Positions 1-7,884 of a stretch of 64,000 nt of DNA are shown piece after piece; within the stretch, counting starts at the first letter, position 1; every line of letters begins with the position of its first letter. The notes beneath the pieces were generated by a model. That model saw only the letters and a program-made list of their open reading frames with translations. It was not told the DNA's origin and did no database searches. The translations under genes and the position numbers were made by a program. Source of the stretch: Gemmatimonadota bacterium (GTDB taxonomy: Bacteria > Gemmatimonadota > Gemmatimonadetes > Longimicrobiales > Gaopeijiaceae); the NCBI GenBank assembly GCA_022571515.1, contig JACZXQ010000017.1, positions 28,423 through 92,422 on the forward strand, read 5' to 3'.

Positions 1-927
1 ATGGCTGTGCAGAGCACAGAAGGCCAGACCGCACTTGGTCTCGCCCGCGCAGGCCTTCAGCGCTTCATGGCGGAGCAGGTCGGAGTCTTCGCGGATACCG
101 TCACGTATAGCATGAATGGCGGCGACGCCATCGTGATAGCTCGCAAGATCTCTGATATCGATGACTTCAGCAGCATGTATATAGTGAGCTCCGAAGGTGT
201 GTACTCGGATCCGGTCTCGGCGCAGCTGCCGGCCCGGCGGACCGTCTATCAGTACGCGGTCCACAAGGAAACGTCGGTGGATTGGGTCGCCGCAGTCACG
301 CAGTCCAGCGGCACGTTTACCATCGAGTCTGGTGCGCGCGTTGCCGGCGGTGACATTTCCACCACCCTCGACTGCCCCGACGGAGCCGGACCGGCGATCG
401 TCGGCGTGGCCCGTGGAAGTAACACGGTCACGTTCGACCCGGCCGACGTGAGCGGGAGCACCGACTCCATTTCATACGGTTCGCACGCGTCCGTTCTCGG
501 CGCGTTGGACCTCAGTTGGAGCACCCTCACCGATCCCGCCTTTCCCGTCGACTTCCAGGATGTATGGGCGAGCGGAGTGGCCGTCGATTCGTTCCCGGTG
601 GTTAGGTTCACCGGCGACAAGATCGGCTACGGTTGGACGAGCGGCAGGGGGTTGTTGATCGTAACGGGCACGTTCGAGCCGCAATTTGGCTTCACGTGGG
701 ACGGGGTGATCTTGACTGCTCACTTTTCTTCCATGGTTGGAGGGGAGGTTGATGAGCGTGCGTTCACGATCCGGGGTGCTTTGATCAGCGGGCTCGACGG
801 GCTGGGTGCCGGCACGTTCATGAACTCGGACGGAGTCGTCGACTACCACCGGTGTAATGTGATCGGAGCGACCGGCGCCCATGGGCATTTCCGGCCCATG
901 GGGAATTCCTGGTGGGAGTCCATGTGA
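1..927 (+). CDS. PilX-like pilus assembly protein, 5' end cut by window
   Basis: The reading frame is already open at base 1, so the true start probably lies to the left. The N-terminus (STEGQTALGLARAGLQ) resembles what follows the transmembrane helix in PilX/type IV minor pilin-like proteins, where the phrase 'TEGQTALYAAEAGL' is typical; the helix itself would be off the window. The rest is a beta-rich exported domain of about 290 residues with two cysteines near the middle and end. Inference: a surface or pseudopilus-associated protein of a type IV pilus cluster that continues upstream. The family call rests on a short stretch only. Confidence 0.5.
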   Translation: MAVQSTEGQTALGLARAGLQRFMAEQVGVFADTVTYSMNGGDAIVIARKISDIDDFSSMYIVSSEGVYSDPVSAQLPARRTVYQYAVHKETSVDWVAAVTQSSGTFTIESGARVAGGDISTTLDCPDGAGPAIVGVARGSNTVTFDPADVSGSTDSISYGSHASVLGALDLSWSTLTDPAFPVDFQDVWASGVAVDSFPVVRFTGDKIGYGWTSGRGLLIVTGTFEPQFGFTWDGVILTAHFSSMVGGEVDERAFTIRGALISGLDGLGAGTFMNSDGVVDYHRCNVIGATGAHGHFRPMGNSWWESM

Positions 928-987
928 GTGGATCTGCCGGCCGACCAAAATCCTTGCCAACGCGTGTGGTCAGGTCGAAGTTGATGC

Positions 988-1410
988 ATGACTGAAGTCA
1001 CTTCGCTGATGGGCCTGGTCGAGCGCATCATAGAGCGTATCGACGACGGAACGCTGGCCGCCGGATTCGAAGAGAAGATCCAGCGCGGCTCCGCTTCCGG
1101 ATCGATGTGCGTGGTTCGCGACAGGGACAACCCGGACGGGCTCGTCTTGGTGGTGCGTCTCGCGCTCATGCGCGTGCCGGAGGATGATCCGGGGCCCCTG
1201 TTTCACCGACTACTCGACTTGAACCATGAACTCAAAGGCCGCGCGGCTTTTTCTGTTCATGACGACGGCAACGTGTACCTGACGTCGGGCCGCCCCGTCG
1301 AGGACCTGGATCCGGGGGAGATCATCGACCTCCTGCTATGGACGTCCGAGCAGGCGGATCACTTCGATGATCTCCTGCTCGCTGAGTTCGGGCATGAACA
1401 CAGCCTCTAG
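988..1410 (+). CDS. YbjN/CesT-like small acidic protein
   Basis: A 140-residue acidic, soluble protein with no signal peptide. The pattern LLDLNHELKGRAAFSVHDDGNVYLTS and the closing ADHFDDLLLAEFG match the YbjN/type III chaperone-like fold, in which a helix is followed by a beta sheet reading 'LN....G.A.F.V..DG.VYL'. YbjN-domain proteins are thought to act as chaperones or regulators, but the partner is unknown here. It ends 18 bases before the DUF4956 gene on the same strand, so the two are probably co-transcribed. Confidence 0.6.
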   Translation: MTEVTSLMGLVERIIERIDDGTLAAGFEEKIQRGSASGSMCVVRDRDNPDGLVLVVRLALMRVPEDDPGPLFHRLLDLNHELKGRAAFSVHDDGNVYLTSGRPVEDLDPGEIIDLLLWTSEQADHFDDLLLAEFGHEHSL

Positions 1411-1428
1411 AATGTGGTTGCGCACCGC

Positions 1429-2508
1429 ATGAGCGATCCTAACCGCCAAGTCGCCACTGACAAGTCGGCCAGCTCCCTGCGCAAGATCCTTTTCTATTAC
1501 GTGGTGCTCGCCGCCGGGTTGGCTTTGCTCGCGTGGAAGGTGCCGGTCGTACGCGAGGTCCTGATCCTTTCGGACCCCGCCCAAGGGATCCAAGGAGAGG
1601 TCCAGCAAACGTTCGGGGGTGTGCCGCTCGATTTCATGCCGGGTCACGTCACCGGGTGGGTGGGTATTCTGGTGGCGGCTCTCTCGATGATCGGAGCGCT
1701 CGTGATCATGCTCCCGGTTGCGTGGACCTACATCGTGGTAAAGCGGCGGACGGGTTACCACCAGTCGGTCGTGCATACCTTGCTCATTCTACCGGTCGCG
1801 GTCACCGGTACGGTGGTGGTCGTGCAGACCAGCCTTGCTCTGGCGTTTTCCCTGGCAGGCATCGTGGCCGCGGTCCGGTTTCGCACCACCCTGGATGACA
1901 CCAAGGACGCGGTCTTCGTCTTTGTCGCGATCGGTGTCGGGTTGGCCTCGGGTGTGCAGGCGCTCGGAGTCGCGGCGGCGCTTGCGATCATCTTCTGCAT
2001 CACCAACGTCCTGCTGTGGAAGTTCAACTTCGGCAACATCTATGTCGATCAGCAGGACCGCACGAGGGCGTTGGATCTCGGCGACGTACTCGCCGGGCCA
2101 CGGTCGGCCGAGAGCGCGGTCGCGATCGGTGACAAGCAACTTCTGAGCGCGATGACGGAGCAGGATCTGAGGGAAGTCGCGGACCGGGTGTCACGCATGG
2201 AGCGATACCTGGAGGCCGAGACCGAAGTGACCAGAGACCGGAAGCTCTACGCGGTCCTCATGCTTCATACGGAAGAAGCCGGGCCGTGCCAGGAGGCTGC
2301 GGAACCGGTCCTCGAGCGGTTGACCGTGCGCTGGCGCCTCGCGGAGATCCTCCCGGGAGCCGAGGGTATCTCGATACTCGAGTACCTCGTACGACTCCGC
2401 GACGGAGTCTCGCCGGGGGCGCTTCTGGACAGCATCCGGAAGGCCGGTGGCGATCACGTGCGCGCCGCGGAGTTGCGGTCCTTGAAGGGACTCAAGAAAA
2501 GGACTTAA
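1429..2508 (+). CDS. DUF4956 family membrane protein
   Basis: About 359 residues from ATG 1429; a GTG at 1414 in frame would add five residues. The N-terminal half has roughly five hydrophobic segments. It contains the conserved DUF4956 core: a VVVVQTSLALAFSLAG helix, the loop AAVRFRTTLDDTKDAVF, and a further helix pair ending in LLWKFNFGN. The C-terminal part is soluble. Known from other genomes: DUF4956 proteins often neighbour VTC-type polyphosphate polymerases and CotH-family proteins. A CotH-like gene follows here after 24 bases, but no VTC gene is visible. Function unknown, possibly envelope phosphate or polyphosphate metabolism. Confidence 0.8.
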   Translation: MSDPNRQVATDKSASSLRKILFYYVVLAAGLALLAWKVPVVREVLILSDPAQGIQGEVQQTFGGVPLDFMPGHVTGWVGILVAALSMIGALVIMLPVAWTYIVVKRRTGYHQSVVHTLLILPVAVTGTVVVVQTSLALAFSLAGIVAAVRFRTTLDDTKDAVFVFVAIGVGLASGVQALGVAAALAIIFCITNVLLWKFNFGNIYVDQQDRTRALDLGDVLAGPRSAESAVAIGDKQLLSAMTEQDLREVADRVSRMERYLEAETEVTRDRKLYAVLMLHTEEAGPCQEAAEPVLERLTVRWRLAEILPGAEGISILEYLVRLRDGVSPGALLDSIRKAGGDHVRAAELRSLKGLKKRT

Positions 2509-2532
2509 GGCTAAGCTGGGAGGGTGAACGCA

Positions 2533-3552
2533 ATGGTTGCTCGGCTCGCGACTTTCGCTGTGGTCATTCCCGCGCTTCTCTCCGCACAGGAGGAGGTCCC
2601 ACCGCTTTTCGCTTCAAATGAGACGCTCCACTTCACGTTGGTTGCGGACTTCAACGACATCCACAAGGACCGTAAACAGGAAAGCGACTACGAGCCGGCC
2701 GAACTTTTCTTCGGCCCGGCCGCCGCCGACGTGGACGGACTGGAACTCAAGATCAAAACCCGCGGACGGTATCGTCTCAAGAGGAGCACGTGCAAGTATC
2801 CCCCACTCCGGCTCAACTTTCCGAAGAAGAGCGTGGAGGGCACTGTCTTCGAGGGTCAGGACAAGCTCAAGCTCGTCACACACTGCCAGGACCGCGACTC
2901 GTATGAAGTGAATCTTGTCGAGGAGTACCTGGTCTACCGGATCTACAATCTGCTCAGCGATATCAGCTTCCGCGTCCGCCTTGCGCGAATCACGTATGTG
3001 GATGCTCGTGGGAAGGATGATCCGGTCGTTCGATACGGATTCCTGATCGAGGACGAAGACGCGATGGCCGCCCGGCTGGGAGGCCTGCTGGCAGAGGCTC
3101 CCGCGGTGAGCCCTTATGACTACGATAGCGAGGGCGCCGCACTGGTAACCGTCTTCCAATACATGGTGGGCAATACGGACTTCTCGCTCGTCCATTTCCA
3201 CAACATCAAGCTTTTCCGAGGCGCGGGTTTCACGCACTTTCCAATCCCCTATGACTTCGATTGGAGCGGCCTCGTCGACGCGCGGTACGCGAAGCCCGAC
3301 CCTTTGTTCAACACCCGCAGCGTCCGCCAACGGGTCTTCCGCGGATTTTGCCGCCCCGATGTGGATTTTTCTGCGATCTTTGCCGACATCGCCGAGCGTC
3401 GGGCCGCTATCGACGAACTGATTGCCAACCAGGAAGGATTGGACCGGCGGAGCCGCGACCGGCTCACGGAATATCTGGATGAGTTCTTCGAGACCATCGG
3501 GAAGCCCAGGGAGGCGGATCGGCACATCATAGGCGCCTGCCGAAGCATCTGA
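2533..3552 (+). CDS. Secreted CotH-like protein
   Basis: 339 residues from ATG 2533, preceded by a GGAGG nine bases upstream; GTG 2524 lies directly on that ribosome site and is unlikely. A signal peptide ends near LLSAQE. The body has the layout of CotH kinase-like proteins: an early basic strand (LKIKTRGRYRLKRS), a P..RLNFPKK motif, a middle LVEEYLVYRIYNLLSD helix, RYGFLIEDED, and a late DFDWSG motif where CotH proteins carry their metal-binding acid. Bacillus CotH phosphorylates spore coat proteins; in Gram-negatives the substrate is unknown. It follows DUF4956, a recurrent pairing. Assigned from motif order, so kinase activity is not claimed. Confidence 0.65.
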   Translation: MVARLATFAVVIPALLSAQEEVPPLFASNETLHFTLVADFNDIHKDRKQESDYEPAELFFGPAAADVDGLELKIKTRGRYRLKRSTCKYPPLRLNFPKKSVEGTVFEGQDKLKLVTHCQDRDSYEVNLVEEYLVYRIYNLLSDISFRVRLARITYVDARGKDDPVVRYGFLIEDEDAMAARLGGLLAEAPAVSPYDYDSEGAALVTVFQYMVGNTDFSLVHFHNIKLFRGAGFTHFPIPYDFDWSGLVDARYAKPDPLFNTRSVRQRVFRGFCRPDVDFSAIFADIAERRAAIDELIANQEGLDRRSRDRLTEYLDEFFETIGKPREADRHIIGACRSI

Positions 3553-3584
3553 ACTCTCCTCACTTCTGATATGACCGGGTCGGC

Positions 3585-4064
3585 ATGAGCGACGAGCGGC
3601 ACATAGTATTTCTACGTCAGGCAATCAGGATTGCCACCGAGAATGTGGAGTCCAGAGAAGGTGGCCCATTCGGGGCGGTCGTCGTGAGGGAGGGTCAGGT
3701 CGTAGCCACGGGCGTGAACCGCGTGACGGCCATGAATGATCCGACGGCGCATGCCGAGATGATGGCCGTCCGTGAGGCTTGCCGGATCCTCGGCGACTTT
3801 CAATTGACCGGCTGTGAGATCTATTGCAGTAGCGAGCCGTGTCCGATGTGCATGGGCGCGATCTACTGGGCGCGGGCGGAACGGATCTACTATGCGGCGA
3901 CGCGGGTCGACGCGGCCGCCGTCGGGTTCGACGATCAGTTCATCTATGACGAACTGGCCATGGACATCGCCGGGCGGAGCATACCGGCTCAGAGGTTGCT
4001 CGCCGAAGAGGCCCTGACTCCGTTCGAGCACTGGACCGCCCAGCAGGGCCGCGTGGATTACTAG
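3585..4064 (+). CDS. guaD: Guanine deaminase, cytidine deaminase fold
   Basis: 159 residues, the usual length of bacterial GuaD. It carries both zinc motifs of the cytidine/deoxycytidylate deaminase fold: H56-A-E58 (TAHAEM) and P-C86-P-M-C89 (EPCPMC). The GuaD-type context NDPTAHAEM, MGAIYWAR and VGFDDQFIYDE favours guanine deaminase over tRNA adenosine deaminase. It would hydrolyse guanine to xanthine and ammonia in the cytoplasm. The next gene, a cysteine hydrolase of the isochorismatase fold, starts 21 bases later, suggesting a shared nitrogen-salvage transcript. Confidence 0.85.
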   Translation: MSDERHIVFLRQAIRIATENVESREGGPFGAVVVREGQVVATGVNRVTAMNDPTAHAEMMAVREACRILGDFQLTGCEIYCSSEPCPMCMGAIYWARAERIYYAATRVDAAAVGFDDQFIYDELAMDIAGRSIPAQRLLAEEALTPFEHWTAQQGRVDY

Positions 4065-4085
4065 TTTCCGACCCGGTGCGCTGCG

Positions 4086-5129
4086 ATGAATTCGCTTCCC
4101 ATTCCTCCACATTTCGATCCAGCCAGCGTCGGCCGGGTTTGGCCCGTGGACTATGCGACACGAGAGGCCCAGGCTCGAGCGTGGGCAGGCACGCACCACA
4201 TAGGTCCAGCGTCGGCCGATAATCTGCGTATCTGTCTCATGCTCGTAGATTGCCAGAACACGTTCTGCACGCCGGGCCATGAGCTCTTCGTCGCCGGACG
4301 ATCAGGCACCGGCGCGGTGGAGGACAACGTGCGCCTATGCGAGTTCGTGTACCGGAACCTGCATCGCATCACTTCGATCGTGGCTACGTTGGATACCCAC
4401 ACCGCCGTGCAGATCTTCCACCCGGTGTTCTGGATCGACCATGCGGGCGAGCACCCTACGGGCGCTGCCACCGTCATCACTGCTAGCGACATCGAGGATG
4501 GTGTGTGGAGTGTAAATCCGGCAGTGGCCGATGTGGTGGCCGGTGGCGACGCCGAGTTCCTGCGGCAGCATGCGCTGCATTATACCCGGACGCTGGAAGA
4601 GGGTCGGTACCCACTCATGATCTGGCCCTATCACGCGATGCTCGGGAGTGTCGGGCACGCTCTCGTCTCGGCGGTGGAGGAGGCGCTCTTCTTCCATGGC
4701 GTGGCGCGTGAGACATCTCCCCGTTTCGAGACCAAAGGGGACAACCCGCTCACCGAGCACTACTCGGTGCTGCGACCTGAAGTGATCACCGGACCGCACG
4801 GCGCACCGATCGGTGCCGTGAACGAAGCCCTCGTCGACAGGCTGGCCGACTTCGATGCGGTGATCGTGGCGGGTCAGGCCAAGAGTCACTGTGTGGCCTG
4901 GACCGCGGCCGACCTACTGCGGATGTTCCGCGCGCGCGACGCGGCGCTGCCTGAGCGGGTCTACCTGTTGGAGGATTGTACCTCACCGGTGGTCGTGCCG
5001 GGAGTGGTCGACTTTACCGAGCAGGCCGACGAGACGTTCCGAGAACTGGCCGCCGCAGGAATACGGGTAGTTCGCTCGGTGGATCCAATGGGAGCTTGGG
5101 CGGGAGTTCTTGGAGCCGGTCAGGCCTGA
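4086..5129 (+). CDS. Isochorismatase-fold cysteine hydrolase, nicotinamidase-like
   Basis: 347 residues, clearly longer than the usual 180-220 of the family. The catalytic Asp is D55 in LMLVDCQNTF and the nucleophile is C269 in AKSHCVAWT. The extra length lies in the middle (about residues 100-230) and includes histidines that could form a metal or substrate pocket. Family members cleave nicotinamide, isochorismate, ureidoacrylate or other amides, so the substrate cannot be read from the sequence. Its position just after guaD suggests an amide released in purine or pyridine catabolism. Confidence 0.75.
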   Translation: MNSLPIPPHFDPASVGRVWPVDYATREAQARAWAGTHHIGPASADNLRICLMLVDCQNTFCTPGHELFVAGRSGTGAVEDNVRLCEFVYRNLHRITSIVATLDTHTAVQIFHPVFWIDHAGEHPTGAATVITASDIEDGVWSVNPAVADVVAGGDAEFLRQHALHYTRTLEEGRYPLMIWPYHAMLGSVGHALVSAVEEALFFHGVARETSPRFETKGDNPLTEHYSVLRPEVITGPHGAPIGAVNEALVDRLADFDAVIVAGQAKSHCVAWTAADLLRMFRARDAALPERVYLLEDCTSPVVVPGVVDFTEQADETFRELAAAGIRVVRSVDPMGAWAGVLGAGQA

Positions 5130-5214
5130 AACCGCCTAAAGCTCGTCGCTGGCTTGGAGCGCCACACCCAACGTATGCCTGGACGTTGGCGGGAGTGGGT
5201 TGTACCATCGATCC

Positions 5215-5907
5215 ATGCGCCCAACCGAGTGTGGAGTAATCGTAACGGCCGCCCTCGCTCCGTTTGCCTTGGCGTGTGGACTCTTCCCGGAGCCAGCGCA
5301 AGAGGAGGTGTTTCAGGAGGCTATCGTGGCCGCCTGGGTCGCCGAGGGGGCAACGTTCATGGGCAAGTACGGAACGGGACCCATCGCTGTCGTGGCCGAA
5401 ACGGGCGAGCGCGTTTGGTCCGTCGAGTACCCTGAAGACGGCGTCATTGGTGGTAACGCCACCGGACAGCTCCGAGTCACGGAGCTGGCGGCCTATCCGA
5501 TCTTCGCCGGGGAGGCGTTCGCTCGCCGCCTTCAGGAGAGTGCGCTCGAGGTGGACCGGCGGGGCGGTTTGACCCAAGAGGCCTGGCGGGCCGTGTCCAG
5601 AGGAGAGTTTGCGGCGATCGGCTACGTCCGCGCGGAGGTCACACGGTCCACCCGTCCAGGCCGCGAATCGGTCGAGCAGTACGCCGTGCTCCCCACCGCT
5701 TCGGAAGGGGTCGAAGCGTCGTGGGAGTTTCGCGATGGCACCCGCAGCATGACCTCGCTCTGGCGAGCGACTCACGGATTCTACGACCGCATGATGATGA
5801 GCGACGACCGAGTCATGGAATGTGCCAAGAGCATTGATCCATCCTCGAATAGAGCGCTGTTCCTCGAATGCGCTACGATGCTGCTGGAAGAAGAGTTCGG
5901 CGGCTGA
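5215..5907 (+). CDS. Putative lipoprotein of unknown function
   Basis: 230 residues from ATG 5215; a TTG at 5200 is in frame but would place five residues ahead of the signal. A lipobox ends at C21 (APFALAC). The mature part has no motif I recognise. It is rich in Glu and Val, with repeated short strands and a C-terminal helical part containing two cysteines about 16 residues apart (MECAKS and LECATM). It starts 85 bases after the isochorismatase gene and may be transcribed with it. Confidence 0.65.
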   Translation: MRPTECGVIVTAALAPFALACGLFPEPAQEEVFQEAIVAAWVAEGATFMGKYGTGPIAVVAETGERVWSVEYPEDGVIGGNATGQLRVTELAAYPIFAGEAFARRLQESALEVDRRGGLTQEAWRAVSRGEFAAIGYVRAEVTRSTRPGRESVEQYAVLPTASEGVEASWEFRDGTRSMTSLWRATHGFYDRMMMSDDRVMECAKSIDPSSNRALFLECATMLLEEEFGG

Positions 5908-5926
5908 GAGCCCGTAGGATCGAGTC

Positions 5927-6931
5927 ATGTCGACCGTAATCCTCACGCAGTCCGAGGTCCGCCGGCTCCTGCCCATGGACGTGTGCATCGAGCTCATGGC
6001 GGAGGCGCTCGCAACCCTGGGTCGGGGAGACGCGATCAACCCCCTGCGGTCGGCGATGCGCGTGCCGGACATGGGCCTTCTAGGGATGATGCCGGGGTAT
6101 CTCGGATCTCCGGCAGCGCTGGGGCTCAAGGTGGTCGCTGTATTCCCAAGGAATCACGGCACAGAGTTCGACTCTCACCAAGGGCTCGTCACCCTCTTCG
6201 AGACGGAGCACGGCTTGCCCGTCGCGATCATGAATGCCAGTGAGATCACTGCCATCCGCACAGCTGCTGCGAGCGGTGTGGCCACCCGGTTGCTCGCGCG
6301 CGAAGACGCCCACGATCTGGCGATCATAGGATCGGGCGTTCAGGCCCGGACGCATCTGGAGGCCATGCTGGAGGTCCGTGAAGTGCGGCGCGTGCGGGTG
6401 TTCAGCCGCAACGAAGAGCGCCGGACCGCCTTTGCGGAGAGGGAGTCGGCCCGCCGTGGTGTTCCGGTCGAAGCGGTCGCTTCGGCCCGGGAGGCTGTGG
6501 AGGGCGCCGACCTGATCTGCACCACCACCTCGGCGCGAGAGCCCGTGCTCTTTGGCGACTGGATCGCTCCCGGCGCCCACATCAACGCGGTGGGATCGAG
6601 CGTCCGCACGACACGCGAGTTGGACACGGCGGCGGTCGTGAGGTCGCGCCTGTTCGTCGATTCGCGGGAGTCCACCGTCAACGAGGCGGGAGACTTCCTC
6701 TTCCCCAGGGAGGAGGGCGCCATCGGCGACGCGCACATTCTGGGCGAGATCGGGGAACTCCTGTTGGGCCAGGTGGCCGGCCGCGCCTCGGACGACGAGA
6801 TCACGCTCTTCAAGTCGCTGGGCCTGGCGGTCGAAGACCTGGCTTCCGCCCACTACGTGCTCGAACGCGCGCGCGCCGAAGGCGTCGGCGCCAGGGTAGA
6901 ACTCGGAGGGCGCGTGGATGCGACCGATTGA
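5927..6931 (+). CDS. Ornithine cyclodeaminase/mu-crystallin family protein
   Basis: 334 residues, standard family length. The nucleotide-binding fingerprint is LAIIGSGVQARTHLEA near residues 127-142. Family hallmarks ALGLKVVAVFP, ASEITAIRTAAASGVAT and APGAHINAVGSS are all present. Members are NAD(P)-dependent ornithine cyclodeaminases, alanine dehydrogenases or ketimine reductases, and the exact substrate is not determinable. The stop overlaps the following threonine dehydratase-like gene by 14 bases, so the two enzymes are probably translationally coupled in one amino-acid breakdown pathway. Confidence 0.85.
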   Translation: MSTVILTQSEVRRLLPMDVCIELMAEALATLGRGDAINPLRSAMRVPDMGLLGMMPGYLGSPAALGLKVVAVFPRNHGTEFDSHQGLVTLFETEHGLPVAIMNASEITAIRTAAASGVATRLLAREDAHDLAIIGSGVQARTHLEAMLEVREVRRVRVFSRNEERRTAFAERESARRGVPVEAVASAREAVEGADLICTTTSAREPVLFGDWIAPGAHINAVGSSVRTTRELDTAAVVRSRLFVDSRESTVNEAGDFLFPREEGAIGDAHILGEIGELLLGQVAGRASDDEITLFKSLGLAVEDLASAHYVLERARAEGVGARVELGGRVDATD

Positions 6932-7880
6932 TCCAATTGATCTGACGGCGATCCGTGAGGCGCAGGGGCGCATCCGTGACATCGCGCTGCGCACACCTCT
7001 GATTCGGCTGGATATCCCCGAAGCGCCGGCGGAGATCTATCTCAAGCTCGAAAACCTCCAGCCGATCGGGTCGTTCAAGCTGCGAGGTGCCGGCAACGCC
7101 ATGGCGTTGGCCGGATCGGAGGCCCTTGCCCGGGGCGTGTACACGGCGAGTGCCGGCAACATGGCTCAAGGCGTGGCCTGGAATGCACGGCGCCTAGGGG
7201 TGCCGTGCCATGTGGTCGTACCGGACCATGCCCCGCAGAACAAACTCGACGCTATCGCCCGGTTGGGCGGAGAGGTGATCCCGGTCCCGTTCGAGGATTG
7301 GTGGCGGGTGATCTTGGAGCACGAGTATCCCGGCATGGAGGGGTTCTTCGTCCATCCGGTGAGCGACCCGGCCGTGATCGCCGGGAACGGCACGATCGGG
7401 CTCGAGATCCTCGAAGACCTGCCCGACGTGGACGCCGTGGTCGTGCCCTACGGCGGCGGAGGCCTCTCGTGCGGCATCGCCTCAGCCGTGAAGGCGCTCA
7501 AGCCTGACACGCTCGTATTCGCGGGTGAGGTGGAGACCGCGGCACCCTTCGCGGCTTCGCTTCGCGAGGGGTCACCGCAGGAGGTCGACCGGGTCCAGAC
7601 CTTTGTGGACGGCATCGGCGGCAAGAGCGTCTTGCCCGAAATGTGGCCGCTGGCCAGCGGCCTTCTCGACGGGTCTCTCGTGATGCCGATTGCCGCGGTC
7701 GTCGACGCGATTCGGACTTTGGCGCTCCGGGCGCGTGTCATCGCCGAGGGCGCCGGGGCCACGTCGGTCGCCGCCGCCCTCGAGGGCAAGGCGGGCTCAG
7801 GGAAGGTGGTCTGCGTCGTGTCGGGAGGAAACATCGACACGGTCCATCTCGCGAAGATCCTGGAGGGTGGGAGCCCGTAA
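6918..7880 (+). CDS. PLP-dependent threonine/serine dehydratase
   Basis: 320 residues, the short form without an ACT regulatory domain. The pyridoxal phosphate lysine is K54 in GSFKLRGAGN, and the phosphate-cradling loop is YGGGGLSCG about residues 177-185. The end VVCVVSGGNID is typical of fold-type II dehydratases. It would convert threonine or serine to a 2-oxo acid plus ammonia; serine racemase or hydroxyaspartate dehydratase activity is an alternative for this short form. It overlaps the cyclodeaminase-like gene upstream. Confidence 0.85.
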   Translation: MRPIDPIDLTAIREAQGRIRDIALRTPLIRLDIPEAPAEIYLKLENLQPIGSFKLRGAGNAMALAGSEALARGVYTASAGNMAQGVAWNARRLGVPCHVVVPDHAPQNKLDAIARLGGEVIPVPFEDWWRVILEHEYPGMEGFFVHPVSDPAVIAGNGTIGLEILEDLPDVDAVVVPYGGGGLSCGIASAVKALKPDTLVFAGEVETAAPFAASLREGSPQEVDRVQTFVDGIGGKSVLPEMWPLASGLLDGSLVMPIAAVVDAIRTLALRARVIAEGAGATSVAAALEGKAGSGKVVCVVSGGNIDTVHLAKILEGGSP

Positions 7881-7884
7881 CGGT

